Assembly: GCF_025698545.1 (NCBI RefSeq)
Contig: NC_068570.1
Coordinates: forward strand, 1,674,001-1,738,000
Direction: 5' to 3'
Length of the DNA stretch: 64,000 nucleotides
Source: Gossypium raimondii
Lineage: Eukaryota; Streptophyta; Magnoliopsida; Malvales; Malvaceae
In this document: positions 33,675 through 44,987 of the stretch, one piece after another
How the letters are laid out: each line of letters opens with the position of its first letter
Numbering within the stretch: position 1 is the stretch's first letter
Notes under the pieces: generated by a model
What the model saw: the letters and a program-made list of their open reading frames with translations, nothing else
Told to the model about the DNA's origin: nothing
The model's database searches: none
Program-made: the position numbers and the translations under genes

Positions 33675-35034
33675 ATGGAACAATCAACAGTTCGAATCAT
33701 CTCAGAATGCTATGTTACACCACAACATTTTTCTGATCAATCAAAACAGCCTTACTATTTGACAACATGGGATCTTGTTATGTTGTCTGTACAGTACATC
33801 CAAAAGGGTCTTCTCTATACCAAACCAGAGAATAGTTGTGAAGAAAACTTGATCAACAATGTCTTGGACCGGCTCAAGCAATCCCTTTCCATTGCCCTCG
33901 TTCATTTCTATCCCTTATCAGGTCGGCTCGTAACGAAAATAGAAGAAAACCCAGTCTCATTTCGTGTTTGTGGATTGTAATAGCAGCCCAGGAGCCAAAT
34001 TTATACATGCAGCTGTTGATTTATCTGTGTCCGACATTGTTTCACCTACATATGTTCCGTTGGTTGTTCAATCGTTCTTCGATCATGATCGAGCAATCAA
34101 CTATGATGGTCACACCAGACCTTTGTTATCGATTCAGGTCACCGAACTGGTAGATGGGGTGTTCATAGGATGTTCAATGAACCATGTTCTTGGTGATGGT
34201 GCTACCTTTTGGCATTTCTTCAACACATTATCCGAAATATTTCAAGCTCAAGGAGATACTAAAATGAAAATCTCACGTCCGCCAGTGCTAGAGAAATGGT
34301 TTCCAGAGGGTCATAGTCCATTACTTAACCTTCCTTTCACCAACCAAGATGAATTCATCACTAGATTTGAAGCACCCGAGCTTTTAGAGAGAATGTTCCA
34401 TTTCTCAGCAAAATCCATTGCAAAGCTCAAAGAAAGGGCTAACACAGAATCCAACACCACCAAAATATCCTCCTTTCAGTCTTTATCTGCATTTGTATGG
34501 CGATCTATAACAAAGGCACGTCGTTTCCCAAACGAAACAGTCACTGGTTGTAGGTTAGCTATAAACAATAGGTCAAGGCTAGAACCAGCTTTACCCCAAG
34601 ATTACTTTGGAAACTCAATTCAAACTGTTAGAGCAGTGACCACAGCTAGTGAACTGCTCGACCATAATCTCGGTTGGGCTGCTTGGAAACTACACCAAGC
34701 TGTGGTTAACCATACAGATAAACAACTGTGTGGTTTTGTCAATGGTTGGCTTGATTCACCCTTCATTTACCAGATTGCTCAGCTTTTTGACCCTCAAAGT
34801 GTGATGTTTGGAAGCTCGCCGAGGTTCAACATGTATGAAAATGAGTTTGGGTTAGGGAAAGCATTGATGCTTCGAAGCGGATATGCTCATAAGTTTGATG
34901 GGAAAGTTTCGTCGTATCCAGGACGTGAAGGTGGTGGAAGTGTTGACTTGGAAATTTGCCTTCCGCCGTCTTCAATGAAAGCTCTTGAATCAGATGAAGA
35001 GTTCATGAGTGTTGTTTCTGCTGATGTATTTTGA
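33675..35034 (+). pseudogene. BAHD acyltransferase copy C, broken by one 2-bp deletion
   Basis: It is almost identical to intact copy B over nearly the whole coding length, with the same start, HVLGDG motif and EFGLG motif. The one disabling change is near 33950, where copy B has CCCAAAGTCTC and this copy CCCAGTCTC. The loss of two bases puts a stop within about ten codons (the truncated frame ends at 33980). The rest stays open to 35034. The C-terminus differs (VVSADVF against VVSSGGIDI), marking the 3' limit of the duplication. As the only lesion, the deletion could be very recent, an allele or a sequencing error. Confidence 0.88.
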
Positions 35035-35129
35035 ATTTGATATCGAAAATCATACATATGTTTTGTATGCTAGTTGTTTTGTAAGTTTCTTTTTACTTTA
35101 TGTTTTATCTTCTTCTTTTTTTATTCTAG

Positions 35130-36670
35130 TGTTAGGCAGCTGTAAAACTTAAAAGAATGTGCGTGTGAAGTTGAATAGATAGCCTTCTCTAGTATCTTCT
35201 CTTCCTCTCTTTGTAACAAAAACTACAACAAAAGTGGTATTAAGAGCTTCTTCTTGAGGGCTGTGAGGTTCTACTACTATTTTTGAGTGATTTTAATGGT
35301 TTCTTCCAATGCTTTTTCAACATTGTTCCTATTTTCACAGAAACTCATTATCATGTTTGGAGAATTAAGATAAAAATTTATTTAAGATTTGATACGAGCA
35401 ATTCGGTCCAATTCAAATGTCATAATAGAGATGGGATTAGTTTCCCTCAAGACTCAACCACAACATCCAAATTCAAGCAATTAAAGTCAAACCTCAACTT
35501 AATCATTTAAGACTTTATCACAAAAAAAATTGAGAAAAAGAGTTAAAGTTTCAAGACAATAGATTTTGGAACAAGGATGAATTAAAAGGGATTAATTTTG
35601 TTTGTGGGCCTAAACTCTTAATCTATGATGATAAGCCCATATAAAGAATGTTAACAAGCTTAGGCATTTTATATTGGGTTCGGATCCTAGACTTAATTTT
35701 TATTATACATAGCCCAATATTGTATTTATAATCTCTTATTATTTTATTATTTTTTATTATAATTTTTTTATAATTATTAAGTATTTTAAGTTATTTAGTA
35801 GTTTTATGTTAACAAGAAAGTTTTGTTTAAAACTACTTGTTTAGATTAATTGAAGTTTTATTATACTTTTGAGTTTTATTTGGATGCACTTAGCTAGCCA
35901 TTATATAAAGGCTTATTCATTGTTCATTAAGCAGACAACTATTTTCATTAATAAAGTTTTCAATTCAGGGAGTTTGTTTCTTGTGCAAGATTTCTTTATT
36001 ATAGTTTTTAGAAGTAGTTTTCTTCACGATTTTCTTTAAGAAGTCGTGGAAACCCATTTTTCATCCTTCAATTTGCCAAGAATTATTTACTGGAGGGTTG
36101 ATTTGAGCTATTAATTGAGTTTGTTGGGATTTATATCTTAAAGGGTTCAATTGGACATTTACTCTTCTATTCATTATAACCATCGGTTTATTCAATCCAT
36201 CTTTCACTTTAAATTTCGTCAATTTATTTATTTTTATATTATTATTTGTTATTTTTTCTCAAATTTCTTCTTTTACTGTTTTTAATTTCTTTATTACTAA
36301 ATTTGTTTATGTTTTTTTTAGATCAGATCCGAATATTTCCTTTTCGAGTCAAACAACTTGAATTCGATCCTTCTTCCGTTTTCTCCGTTCATTTCATATC
36401 AAGATCTTTTGGCTTGTGGAAGGTTGTAGAAACTGATGAAGATCCACCAGCACTGAGATAAAATCCCACCATTGCTCAAGTCAAAGCTTATGATGAAGAA
36501 ATCTTGAAAAAGGATAAAGCATTAACGTGCATTCACTCCAGGCTAGTAGATCACATTTTTACAAGCATATGGATCTTGAAACACCAAAGACTGTTTGGGA
36601 TAAACTAAAGGGAACTTACGAAAGAGGTGATAAAGTGAAGAAAACAAAACTTTTAAAAGTTGGGTGATCA
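35130..36670 (+). mobile_element. Second Copia remnant (LTR end, primer site, gag fragments) with interior LTR-like DNA
   Basis: TGTTAGGCAGC at 35130 to CTACAACA at 35230 has TG/CA ends, followed by TGGTATTAAGAGC (35235-35247), a near match to the tRNA-Met primer site. Gag text follows (ETHYHVWRIKI at about 35338). More gag appears at 36410-36660 (DEDPPALR, NPTIAQVKAYDEEILKKDKAL), similar to the element at 1-4538. Between them, 35530-36340 is non-gag sequence resembling another LTR. Stops and frameshifts occur throughout. Confidence 0.65.
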
Positions 36671-38298
36671 CATTTTCACATTTAACGCTTGAGTGACTAA
36701 AATCAAAGCGCGTTAAAAGTTGGGTGATTGCACTTTTATCAAACGTATAAGAACTAATATACCCATTTTTTAGTAGGACCAAAATGCAAGATGAGGTAGA
36801 GTACCTTAGTTATATTAGAATTTTTAAAGAAACTAAAATCAACTTTAACAATTTTGTGGCTTAGCCTTGTTAGCACCGGCCCATCTCCAAAAATCAGAAT
36901 TTAATTTTAATTTTTCTTTTTATTAAAAAATGAAATATCCCAGATTTGAGACAATTCAGACATTTGTTCCCCACATTCGAAGCAACTATGTCTTTTGTCT
37001 TTTGTCTTTTAGTAGTACGTACGCGCTACCACTTAAAACTCGGTTTAATATTTAGCCACGTGTCCACTTTTCGAATCTAACAGCACTTACTGCGAGTACA
37101 ACATACCGCAAAACCATCGATACTTCACTTCTTGCTCCACATGTGGAAAAAGCCAAAAAGAGTTTTGCTTAAAGTAATCCACTGTAATACCTTTTTTTGG
37201 TACTACCTGACAATCCACACAATCTTATCTAACTGCCAACGAAGCAAACAACTTGAATCTAACGGCTGACATGTAAGAAATCATAGGGCTTTCAACTAAC
37301 CAAAGTGACGGTAGTTTCTTCCCTAGATTTCTGACCAAATCCATGTCTCAGTCAGTTTAACACTTTCCGCCGTCAACGTGTTCACGAATAGTAGCCAATG
37401 AAATTTATCCACGTCATTGAATGTCCGTAACTAAATCAAACTCCAAGCTTAAGGGTTACGCTTTATTCTTTTTTCTTTTTGGTGAAATTTTGATCAAAGT
37501 CCTTGTATTTTTTATTTTGATGAATTTAGTCTTCTTATTGTAATTTAGTTATTTTAGATCTCTACCTTTTAAATTGCTTATTTTCAACCCTGAAATCAAC
37601 TTTTCTGTAATTTTTTCAAATATTTTGACTTGTTTTAATTTAAAATCAATCATGACAATATAAAATCAAATTGATACTTAAATAGAGTTCTTGCATTATG
37701 AAACTTGAACCGAAGGCCTCAAAGTTCGTAAGGTCTCTTCCTAATTCTTACCATTAAATTAAGGCCTCCTAAACACGAGTCTTATTTTTTTAATTATATG
37801 AAATATACACCTTAGCATTTTTATTTTATATAGTTAGATAAATATTATTCATCTTTTTTTATGAAGCTTTTTTAATTTTTTAAAGTGCAAAAAAATTATC
37901 TAACTATTAAAAAATTACCAATGTGTGCATTTCCGACCATCACATTTTTTTAAAAATGATTTCAAATTATTGAATGAATTTAGTGGGAAAATTGACCTTA
38001 GGATTGAGAATATACATTATAAAAATTAGAAAGATTAAAAATATCAAGTCACACTTGAAGGACTAAATCTAAAAAAGTACACAATAGGGGGACTTTTATG
38101 ACCTTCCATTTTGCTACAAAACCCCAGTTAAAAATAATTTTTTCCCTGTAGAAACGAATAAAAATTCCCACAAAAAAGAAATCTGTAAAAAAAATTTCCC
38201 TGAAAAATGTTCAAAAATCAAGATTCAATTCTTCTATTGATAGAAATAGGAGGAAGAGTTTATTTATCCAAAACGAGCTCTTTATAACATCTTCCACA
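36671..38298. other. Intergenic DNA, no gene
   Basis: 36660-36780 has GAGTGACTAAAAT words like the foldback arms. 36950-37440 is more mixed in composition, with ACGTGTCC and CCACGTCA words that look promoter-like, but no coding region follows. The rest is AT-rich. Confidence 0.4.
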
Positions 38299-38570
38299 GG
38301 CAGGGACGAAGTGAAAAGTTTATTTTTGGGAGACTAAAATTAAATTTTAAAATTTTAAAAGGGTCAAAGTACAATTTTGACTTTCTGTATGCATATTATT
38401 TTAGAATTTTAAAAAGTATTAAATTGAGTTCTTTTCATATTAGGGGGACAAAGTGTACTTTTACCATTAAATTAACTTATAATTTTAAAAACTTAAAGGG
38501 ACTAAAATGATGATTTGCCATTTCAGAGGGGCCAAGGCCCTGTCTGCACCCCCTTGGTGCTGTCCCTGCC
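38299..38570. mobile_element. MITE-like element with GGCAGGGAC ends
   Basis: The left end GGCAGGGACGAAG and right end GTGCTGTCCCTGCC are inverted repeats of about nine bases around 272 bp of AT-rich sequence ending in GGGGCCAAGGCCC. This matches a common plant hAT-like pattern. An exact 8-bp duplication is not visible. Confidence 0.6.
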
Positions 38571-38592
38571 ATCATGTTTTCAATTTTAACTT

Positions 38593-39990
38593 TCAGAGTA
38601 AGAGCTTCTCAACCATTATCTCACTGGTAAAAACATTTCCGCCACACCCGATTATGTTGGTTTGTACAAATACGATTTGACCATGGACCTTAATTATTCG
38701 ATTACAAGGGCAAATGGAGGGTTTTGGTGGAAATAAGGAAAAGCTAGGGATGTTTTTGATAAAGAAAAAGTAGTGTTGGGGACTAGAACACAATTTGTGT
38801 TTTATGAGGTTAATTCAATTAAAACAACAATTAAGACTCTTGAATTATGTACGGATATTCCCTTCCTTCACCACTTCACCATCTCAAGGTAAAACAAATT
38901 TGTTTTTATTTAGGTTTTATGGATAATATTTTGGAAAAATTTTTTGTGATTATTTGTAACGACCTGAAAGACACTCAACGATCGAATCGGATAAAAGATG
39001 TTCCATTATTAATGTTCGGTGATGGTGGTTGATTAGTCAAGTGGTAAAAAGTTCAATTTTGAAATGAAGTTTTACAGATAAAGAAGATAGTGTGTAGCAA
39101 AAATATAGAGAGAGAAAATGATATTAGAAAAGTTTACCTCATTTAGGAGTCCGATTTTACTCGAACTCCAAAAATTACTTTAAATAAATATTCAAAACTA
39201 ACTTTGAATTTTTCCAAAATTTCTTTGGGTTCACTAGGTTAATTGTGCCCTATTGGGAGGAGCTAAGGGTGAGTATAGGCAACAGCCTTCCCTTCGTAGA
39301 ATAGGAAATATTTTCTTTACACCTCTTAAATTTCATAAAATTATAAGTTAGTATATGATAAAATTATATTTTAATTTTACAAAAATACTAAAATTTTGAT
39401 TTAGTCCTTTACAAAAGCATAAAAATATAAGCCAATACAAGAATGAAATTACATTTTAGCTCTCATAAATATATATAATTTAATCTCAACTCATCCTAAA
39501 AAAAACTTATGGCTTCACCCATGCCCATTAATACTAAAATCTTAGTAAGTTTAGACTTTTAGGTGCCAACTCTTTCAAAAATATGAACTTTTGTTGCATT
39601 AAATTATGCTTGTTTGTGGCCAAACATGTGTAATTTAAGCTTAGAACTATTACTCTCATGAAAGTGACGTCTCTTCCCATCTGCAGGCTCCTTTCGTGCT
39701 ATGCCGAGTATTCGCTAAACCTCGTTTTGGAAATACCGTATTCGAGAACGTTTTAAGTTGTTGTGCAGAAGAAAGTATTTTGGCTCTACATCACATCGGT
39801 ATTCACCATGATCTATCTATAGCTAGATGATCCAATAGCAACCAGAGCTGTTTCTGTTGGCAGTTTTGAGTTTCATTTAGGCATCCTACCGGACCTGCGC
39901 AATGATCCGGTAATGTGTTGTCATGGAGGTTATGTTCTTACCATGTATTTCAAGTCTCAATTGCATACCCTGTAACTTCAATTTTGTTAT
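38593..39990 (+). pseudogene. NAC-domain transcription factor pseudogene
   Basis: Pieces of the plant NAC DNA-binding domain occur in order. Subdomain A-like ELLNHYLTGK is at 38602. Then, after what looks like an internal loss of subdomains B and part of C, come GGFWWK and GKARDVFDKEKVVLGTRT (about 38710-38785), QFVFYEVN, and MYGYSLPSPLHHLK at 38847-38888. A donor AG|GTAAAA follows at 38888. The acceptor CTGCAG near 39687 resumes with APFVLCRVFAKPRFGN, subdomain E. In-frame TAA codons at 38599-38601 and between WWK and GKA, plus a 1-base shift before MYGY, disable it. The correctly placed intron argues against a processed retrocopy. Confidence 0.75.
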
Positions 39991-42900
39991 GCATGTAAGT
40001 TCTTTTGATTAAAAAAGATGTTGACAAGCTGTGAAAGTTTTATATGAAGTCTGCATTTTCGATCTGTTTCGAACCCCTCTTTTTCACATATATGCATGTT
40101 GTTCATTGGCTGTTACGTAGGTGCGGTCTCGGTTAACTACCGGACAAGTTACGGTCAATTGTAGGAGAAGAGTTCATATCTGAATACATAGATTTTCTGA
40201 TGCCCGGAAAACTTACCTTCGTAAGGTCATTTCTCATTCCCCTTTTGTTGTCCATAAAGGTTTTAATAAATTTATCTTTTGGTTCACCTTGCAGGCTACA
40301 GTCATGTGCATAATATAAAGTTGTGCTTTAGAAAAAATATGTACACACGATACCATTGATAAGCTCAAAAAAATTTCAAAATCGAGTGATTCACCTATTA
40401 TCTGAATTCTTCAACCACTGATGACAATCCATTTAAAAGGTTCTTACACAAAGCTATAAGCTTTTATTTGGCAATATTTTGACACTATACTTTTAATTTC
40501 AATTTGTCAACAAGTCATCGGTTCAATAACAATTTATATGTAAATTCAAATGTTGACATGTTATGAAAAAAATTGACTCAACTATAATCATAGTCATCGC
40601 ATAGCACATTCCCAATAGGACCACGGGATATAAATTGCATGGCAAAAACATTGCCATTCCCATGTGCATAATCAGTTAATCATTATGACTACATTCAACA
40701 TCCACCACTACCCACACTTCTTCACAGGCTAATAAGAGGTGGGTCACTTGGTCCTTTTATGTTCATTCCAGGCTCCTAAAGAAAAAAAAAAGGAACATAA
40801 TTCATAAGCTATGTTTCCTCCCTTTTCAATTAATTGATTCAATCACCACCCACACCCATCATTCAAAAACAGGGGTTAAATCACATAGTAATTGCTACAA
40901 CTAAACCTTTGTCCTTTAAGTGACTCACCCTTTCTTAAAGATTTTATTGACCAATATGCCCAATTGCCCCATCATTTCCAACTTGCAAGCATGTCCTCTT
41001 TTTAACAAAAAGTTAAAATCACCCTTATTTCCAATTCCACCCCCACCTTTTTTCTATATTTTATGGTTGGTCAAGTTCCCTATATTATGCTTTTTTATAT
41101 ATATATATAATGTCTAAAATTATTCATAGTTCCTTCTCCAATCCTTAAATAGAAGGTTAATACACTTTAACATACTCGAATTCAGATTTTTCTACAGTAA
41201 CAACAATACTAATATCGACAATTTAGTAAAATAAATTATTTGACAAAATTAATGAAGAAAATTAAAATACACATTATGTTTCATTGTTGGAATTAGTGCC
41301 TAATGTTATACAGTGTATTAATGACAGTCATATATAAGTTGTGGAATATTTTAATTATTTGTTTATTTATTTTGTAGTCAAAAGTAAAGGAGAAGTTAAT
41401 AATATTGGTTTTGGAAGATGGGGAATCATCAATGCTGATATTTATTTAATCCATTTTCAATGAAAAGGATATAACATAATTAATGTGGCTGTATCTGCAT
41501 AACCCATTTGTCCAAATGTACAAATTAGTAGGATAAAAAAGAAAAGAAAAGAAGAAGAAGGTAAAGCCAAAGCAACCACCTTTGAATGGTTCTGAAAGAT
41601 GAAGAAAATTCAATAGAAAAACAGTACAAGCTAAGAAGAAAATAGGCCCCCCACGATTGAGGTATGAACAATGAAAGGCATAAAGGAAAGGTCTAATTAT
41701 GCCCTCCGTCCTGTACTTTTGGACTAAAATACTTAAAATTGAAAAACAGAAGGATTAAAATTTAAAATTCAAAGAAGACAAAGCATAATTAGAGGTAAAG
41801 AAAATTTGGGGGCAAAGCCATTGGAGGGGACTTTTGGAGGTCATTGTATTCACACTTCTTTCAAGCAAAGCCATGATATTTCTATGCATACACCAATGCA
41901 ACTTCTATTATATTTGACATAGTCCACCTAAATTTAAGCCGACATAGAAATCAAAGTTATTTTCCTGTTCTCAAGATAGTGCCTAATTTTTATTTTTATT
42001 TATGTAACTCACCATTAAGTTGGCAATCGTACCTACATGATTTATTTATTTGTTTTTACTTTGACAAACGTGTGATGGAGAAAAAAAGAAAGAAACAAGA
42101 TTGGGGGTAGGGGTGTTTTCTTCACAATTTAACAATAATTAAAATTTTACCTTACATTTTCAAAGCGTGGTTCAAATTTTAAAATAATTTATGTGTTTCG
42201 AAACGTTATTCTTTTAAGGTAATCAACGCATCATATTCAAGCTGTCATTGTAGTAGGTATATACATGTTTAACTTTTGATCCGTGTATGCTAAATATTAT
42301 CCAACTGAGAGCTTACATTTGATGCTTAAACTAATGCTCGATTAATGAAAATACTTGATTGATAATCAATTAAAATGTTTTAAAACTTAAGCACGAGATG
42401 TTTAATACAATTAATCTAGAAAAATGGTAAGAAAATGTAAATCATACAAGTGGGGCCAAATTCCCTATTAATAACAATGCCATGTTTGTACTAAAACATT
42501 TTTTCTATGTTAAGCATTATTTGGGGAAAGTGATTTAGTTTTTAATTAAAGATTTTAATGGGATTTTTTTTGGGTGGATGAATGGGTAAGGAAAGGAAAA
42601 GAAAGAAAGATAAGCATGTGGATTGATGGAGTAAAAGACTAAAAGAGGCCTAAAGTAAAAGGAAAGGGGGCAGGTGCTTGGCGTGAACGAGATGGAAATG
42701 AAACAAAAACAAAGAGAGAAGGTGTTTTTAGTGTTTTGTGGGTGCCTATGGACCGCATTAGGAGATGGGTCTTAATTACATTATAAAAATAATATTTCGT
42801 ACATCCATTCATATCTACCTTTGGTTCTAGAGATAGATTGAGAAAAAAAATCATTTTAAAGGGTAAATATACCTTTTAGTATCTGAAGTTGATTTCAAAG

Positions 42901-43429
42901 TTCAAATTGGTCCTAAAGTTTTCTTACTTAGATATTTTCTTTTTTATAATTAGGGGTATAGAATGAGATGCTGGTGATTTAATTCAAGCACTCATATCTC
43001 ACAACTTAATGCGTTTGTTACTAGACCAAGAGGTTATTGACTAATTAGATACTTGAACTTAGTTTTAACGCTTTATTTTGGTCAAATTAGATAACTGAAC
43101 TTGATTTTTCTATTCAAATTAATACGTTAGATTATCTTTTTGGTTCGACTTATTTAAACCAATTTGAATTATAGAATTTGAGTACCTAATTGAAAAAAAA
43201 ACATATCAATTTGAACCCTACAACTAAGTTTAAGTAGGAAAATGTATATTAAAAAAATAAAAATATTCAAAAAACCCAACTTGAGATTAATATTTGGTTC
43301 TAATATAAGAGAGAATAAAGGAGACAATGAAAGCCATTTGGTAACCAGCCTAGAATGACACCTTTGCCTAAGTGGTGGTGGTGGTGGTGTTGTTTGTTAA
43401 GTAATTTGTTTTTATTGTTTTCTTTTTGC
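39991..43429. other. Long non-coding interval upstream of the RING-H2 gene
   Basis: No coding family recognised. The composition is mostly AT-rich. 42880-43250 resembles a worn foldback arm opening GGGTAAATATACC. 43365-43395 has a short GTG trinucleotide run. The last kilobase is the likely promoter region of the ligase gene. Confidence 0.4.
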
Positions 43430-44987
43430 TAGGAAATTGCTCTTTTCTTTCTCTTTCTCTGTAGGGTTATTTGGTAAATTAATGGTTATTGTCATCTTTT
43501 AATCTCTTCTTTGTTTCTTTGTATTTGAGTATTTTTATTTTCCCATTTCATTTTATCTTTCAAAGGTCCTCTCTCTTCCTCCCATTGTTTCTTCTGGTGG
43601 GGGTTTTTATATTTTCTTCTTCTTCTTTCTCGCTTTCTTTTTTTCTTGAGAAAGGAGAGGAGAATAGCTTCAAAGATTGCTTTTTTATTTTTTATGATTC
43701 CTGTTTTTATGGTCTAATCCTTTATTTTCTTGTTAAGATTCTCTTTTAGATCGATCAAGGTCTTTCATTTCCACCTGCAAGGTGAGCCCTTTGGGTCCTC
43801 TTTTTCATATTATTTCTTGTTTGATCGGTTGATTATCAGATTAGATATGGATGATATGTTCTCTTTGGTTATTTATTTTCCTCTTTTCTCCCTTGATTTT
43901 GGGTTATCTTGCTTTTGAAAGGGTACCCTTTTTTTTTTCCTCAAAGTTTTGATCTTTATGTTTTTTATTCTGATTTTTTGTTGTGTTTTTCCTGGATGTT
44001 TGATCATTGAGACCATCTCTCGTTATAGCTGATTTATAGAGAGATTTTGCTCATAGTTGCCATGTTTGACCTGAAGATTATCTAATTTTAGTTCATGCTT
44101 TGTGTTTGATTCGGTTGTTTTCTATGTTTCTTGCTCTTTCTTGTTTATGATTTCAGATTATTTTACATTTTTATGCTTTTGGGGTCTCATGTTCTTGTTT
44201 TGTTTCATTTTGGTATGCATTTGGGATTATCTTGTGTTACTTGATGCTCATTGTTGCTTGATTTTGATTCTTGCCAATGCTATAAAAAATTCCAGATTTA
44301 GTTGTTAGGTGCCCTTTGGATTCAAACCTTTTTGTGATTAATAACAATGTATGAATATCTTGTGTGGATTAAAATAAAAACTTGGGATTAATCCACATTA
44401 GTATTAGGTTAATTTACCCTGCTACTAGCACCACATTTCGATGATCTTTGTTGATTTAATTACATTGTCTAAACTCTGTATTACTTGTTGCAGGTTGAGA
44501 TATCACTTGGCTTAATTAGTTATTGCTTATTTCTTGCATATTACCGGGTTTGCTTATAACTTCTAGTCGCCGCCTTACTTCCAAAGCGTCATTTTTATCT
44601 TGTTATTACTATTAGCTATTATGTATTTAAAATGAAGTTGCTTTTGCTTTAATGTTCTATATGTATGTTACTTGTTTTCATTTGTGTTGTCGGCATGCAT
44701 ACCATCTTGAATCATGCATGATTGTAGATTAGAAGTAGCATTTGCACGGCATTGCTTTCTATGGTGAGAATTGTTTGCTACAATTGGTTTCTTCATATCT
44801 GAGAGGCAAAAAGTGTTGCAATGAGGTGACTTTTATCCTACTTCTTACTGTTAGAGATCTGAAAATCGGTTTTACTGTATCTTTTATATACCACTACCTT
44901 GTCTCTTTCAATTCCTTGTGCCAATTGTTGATGTACATATTTTTCAGGACTTCGAAATAATTTGTATTGAAGTGCATACAAGCCCTA
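43430..44987 (+). other. 5' leader exon and leader intron of the RING-H2 gene (inferred)
   Basis: A C/T-rich leader (TTTCTTTCTCTTTCTCT near 43450) runs to a strong donor AG|GTGAGC at 43781/43782. The acceptor TTTTCAG at 44941-44947 lies 40 bases before the ATG. That implies an intron of about 1.17 kb in the 5' untranslated region, common in this family. A further TGTTGCAG acceptor near 44493 could define an extra leader exon. The transcription start is not visible. Confidence 0.5.

Noticed and set aside
42639..42854. Candidate small gene upstream of the RING-H2 gene
   Set aside because: No motif or conserved neighbour, and composition matches adjacent non-coding DNA.
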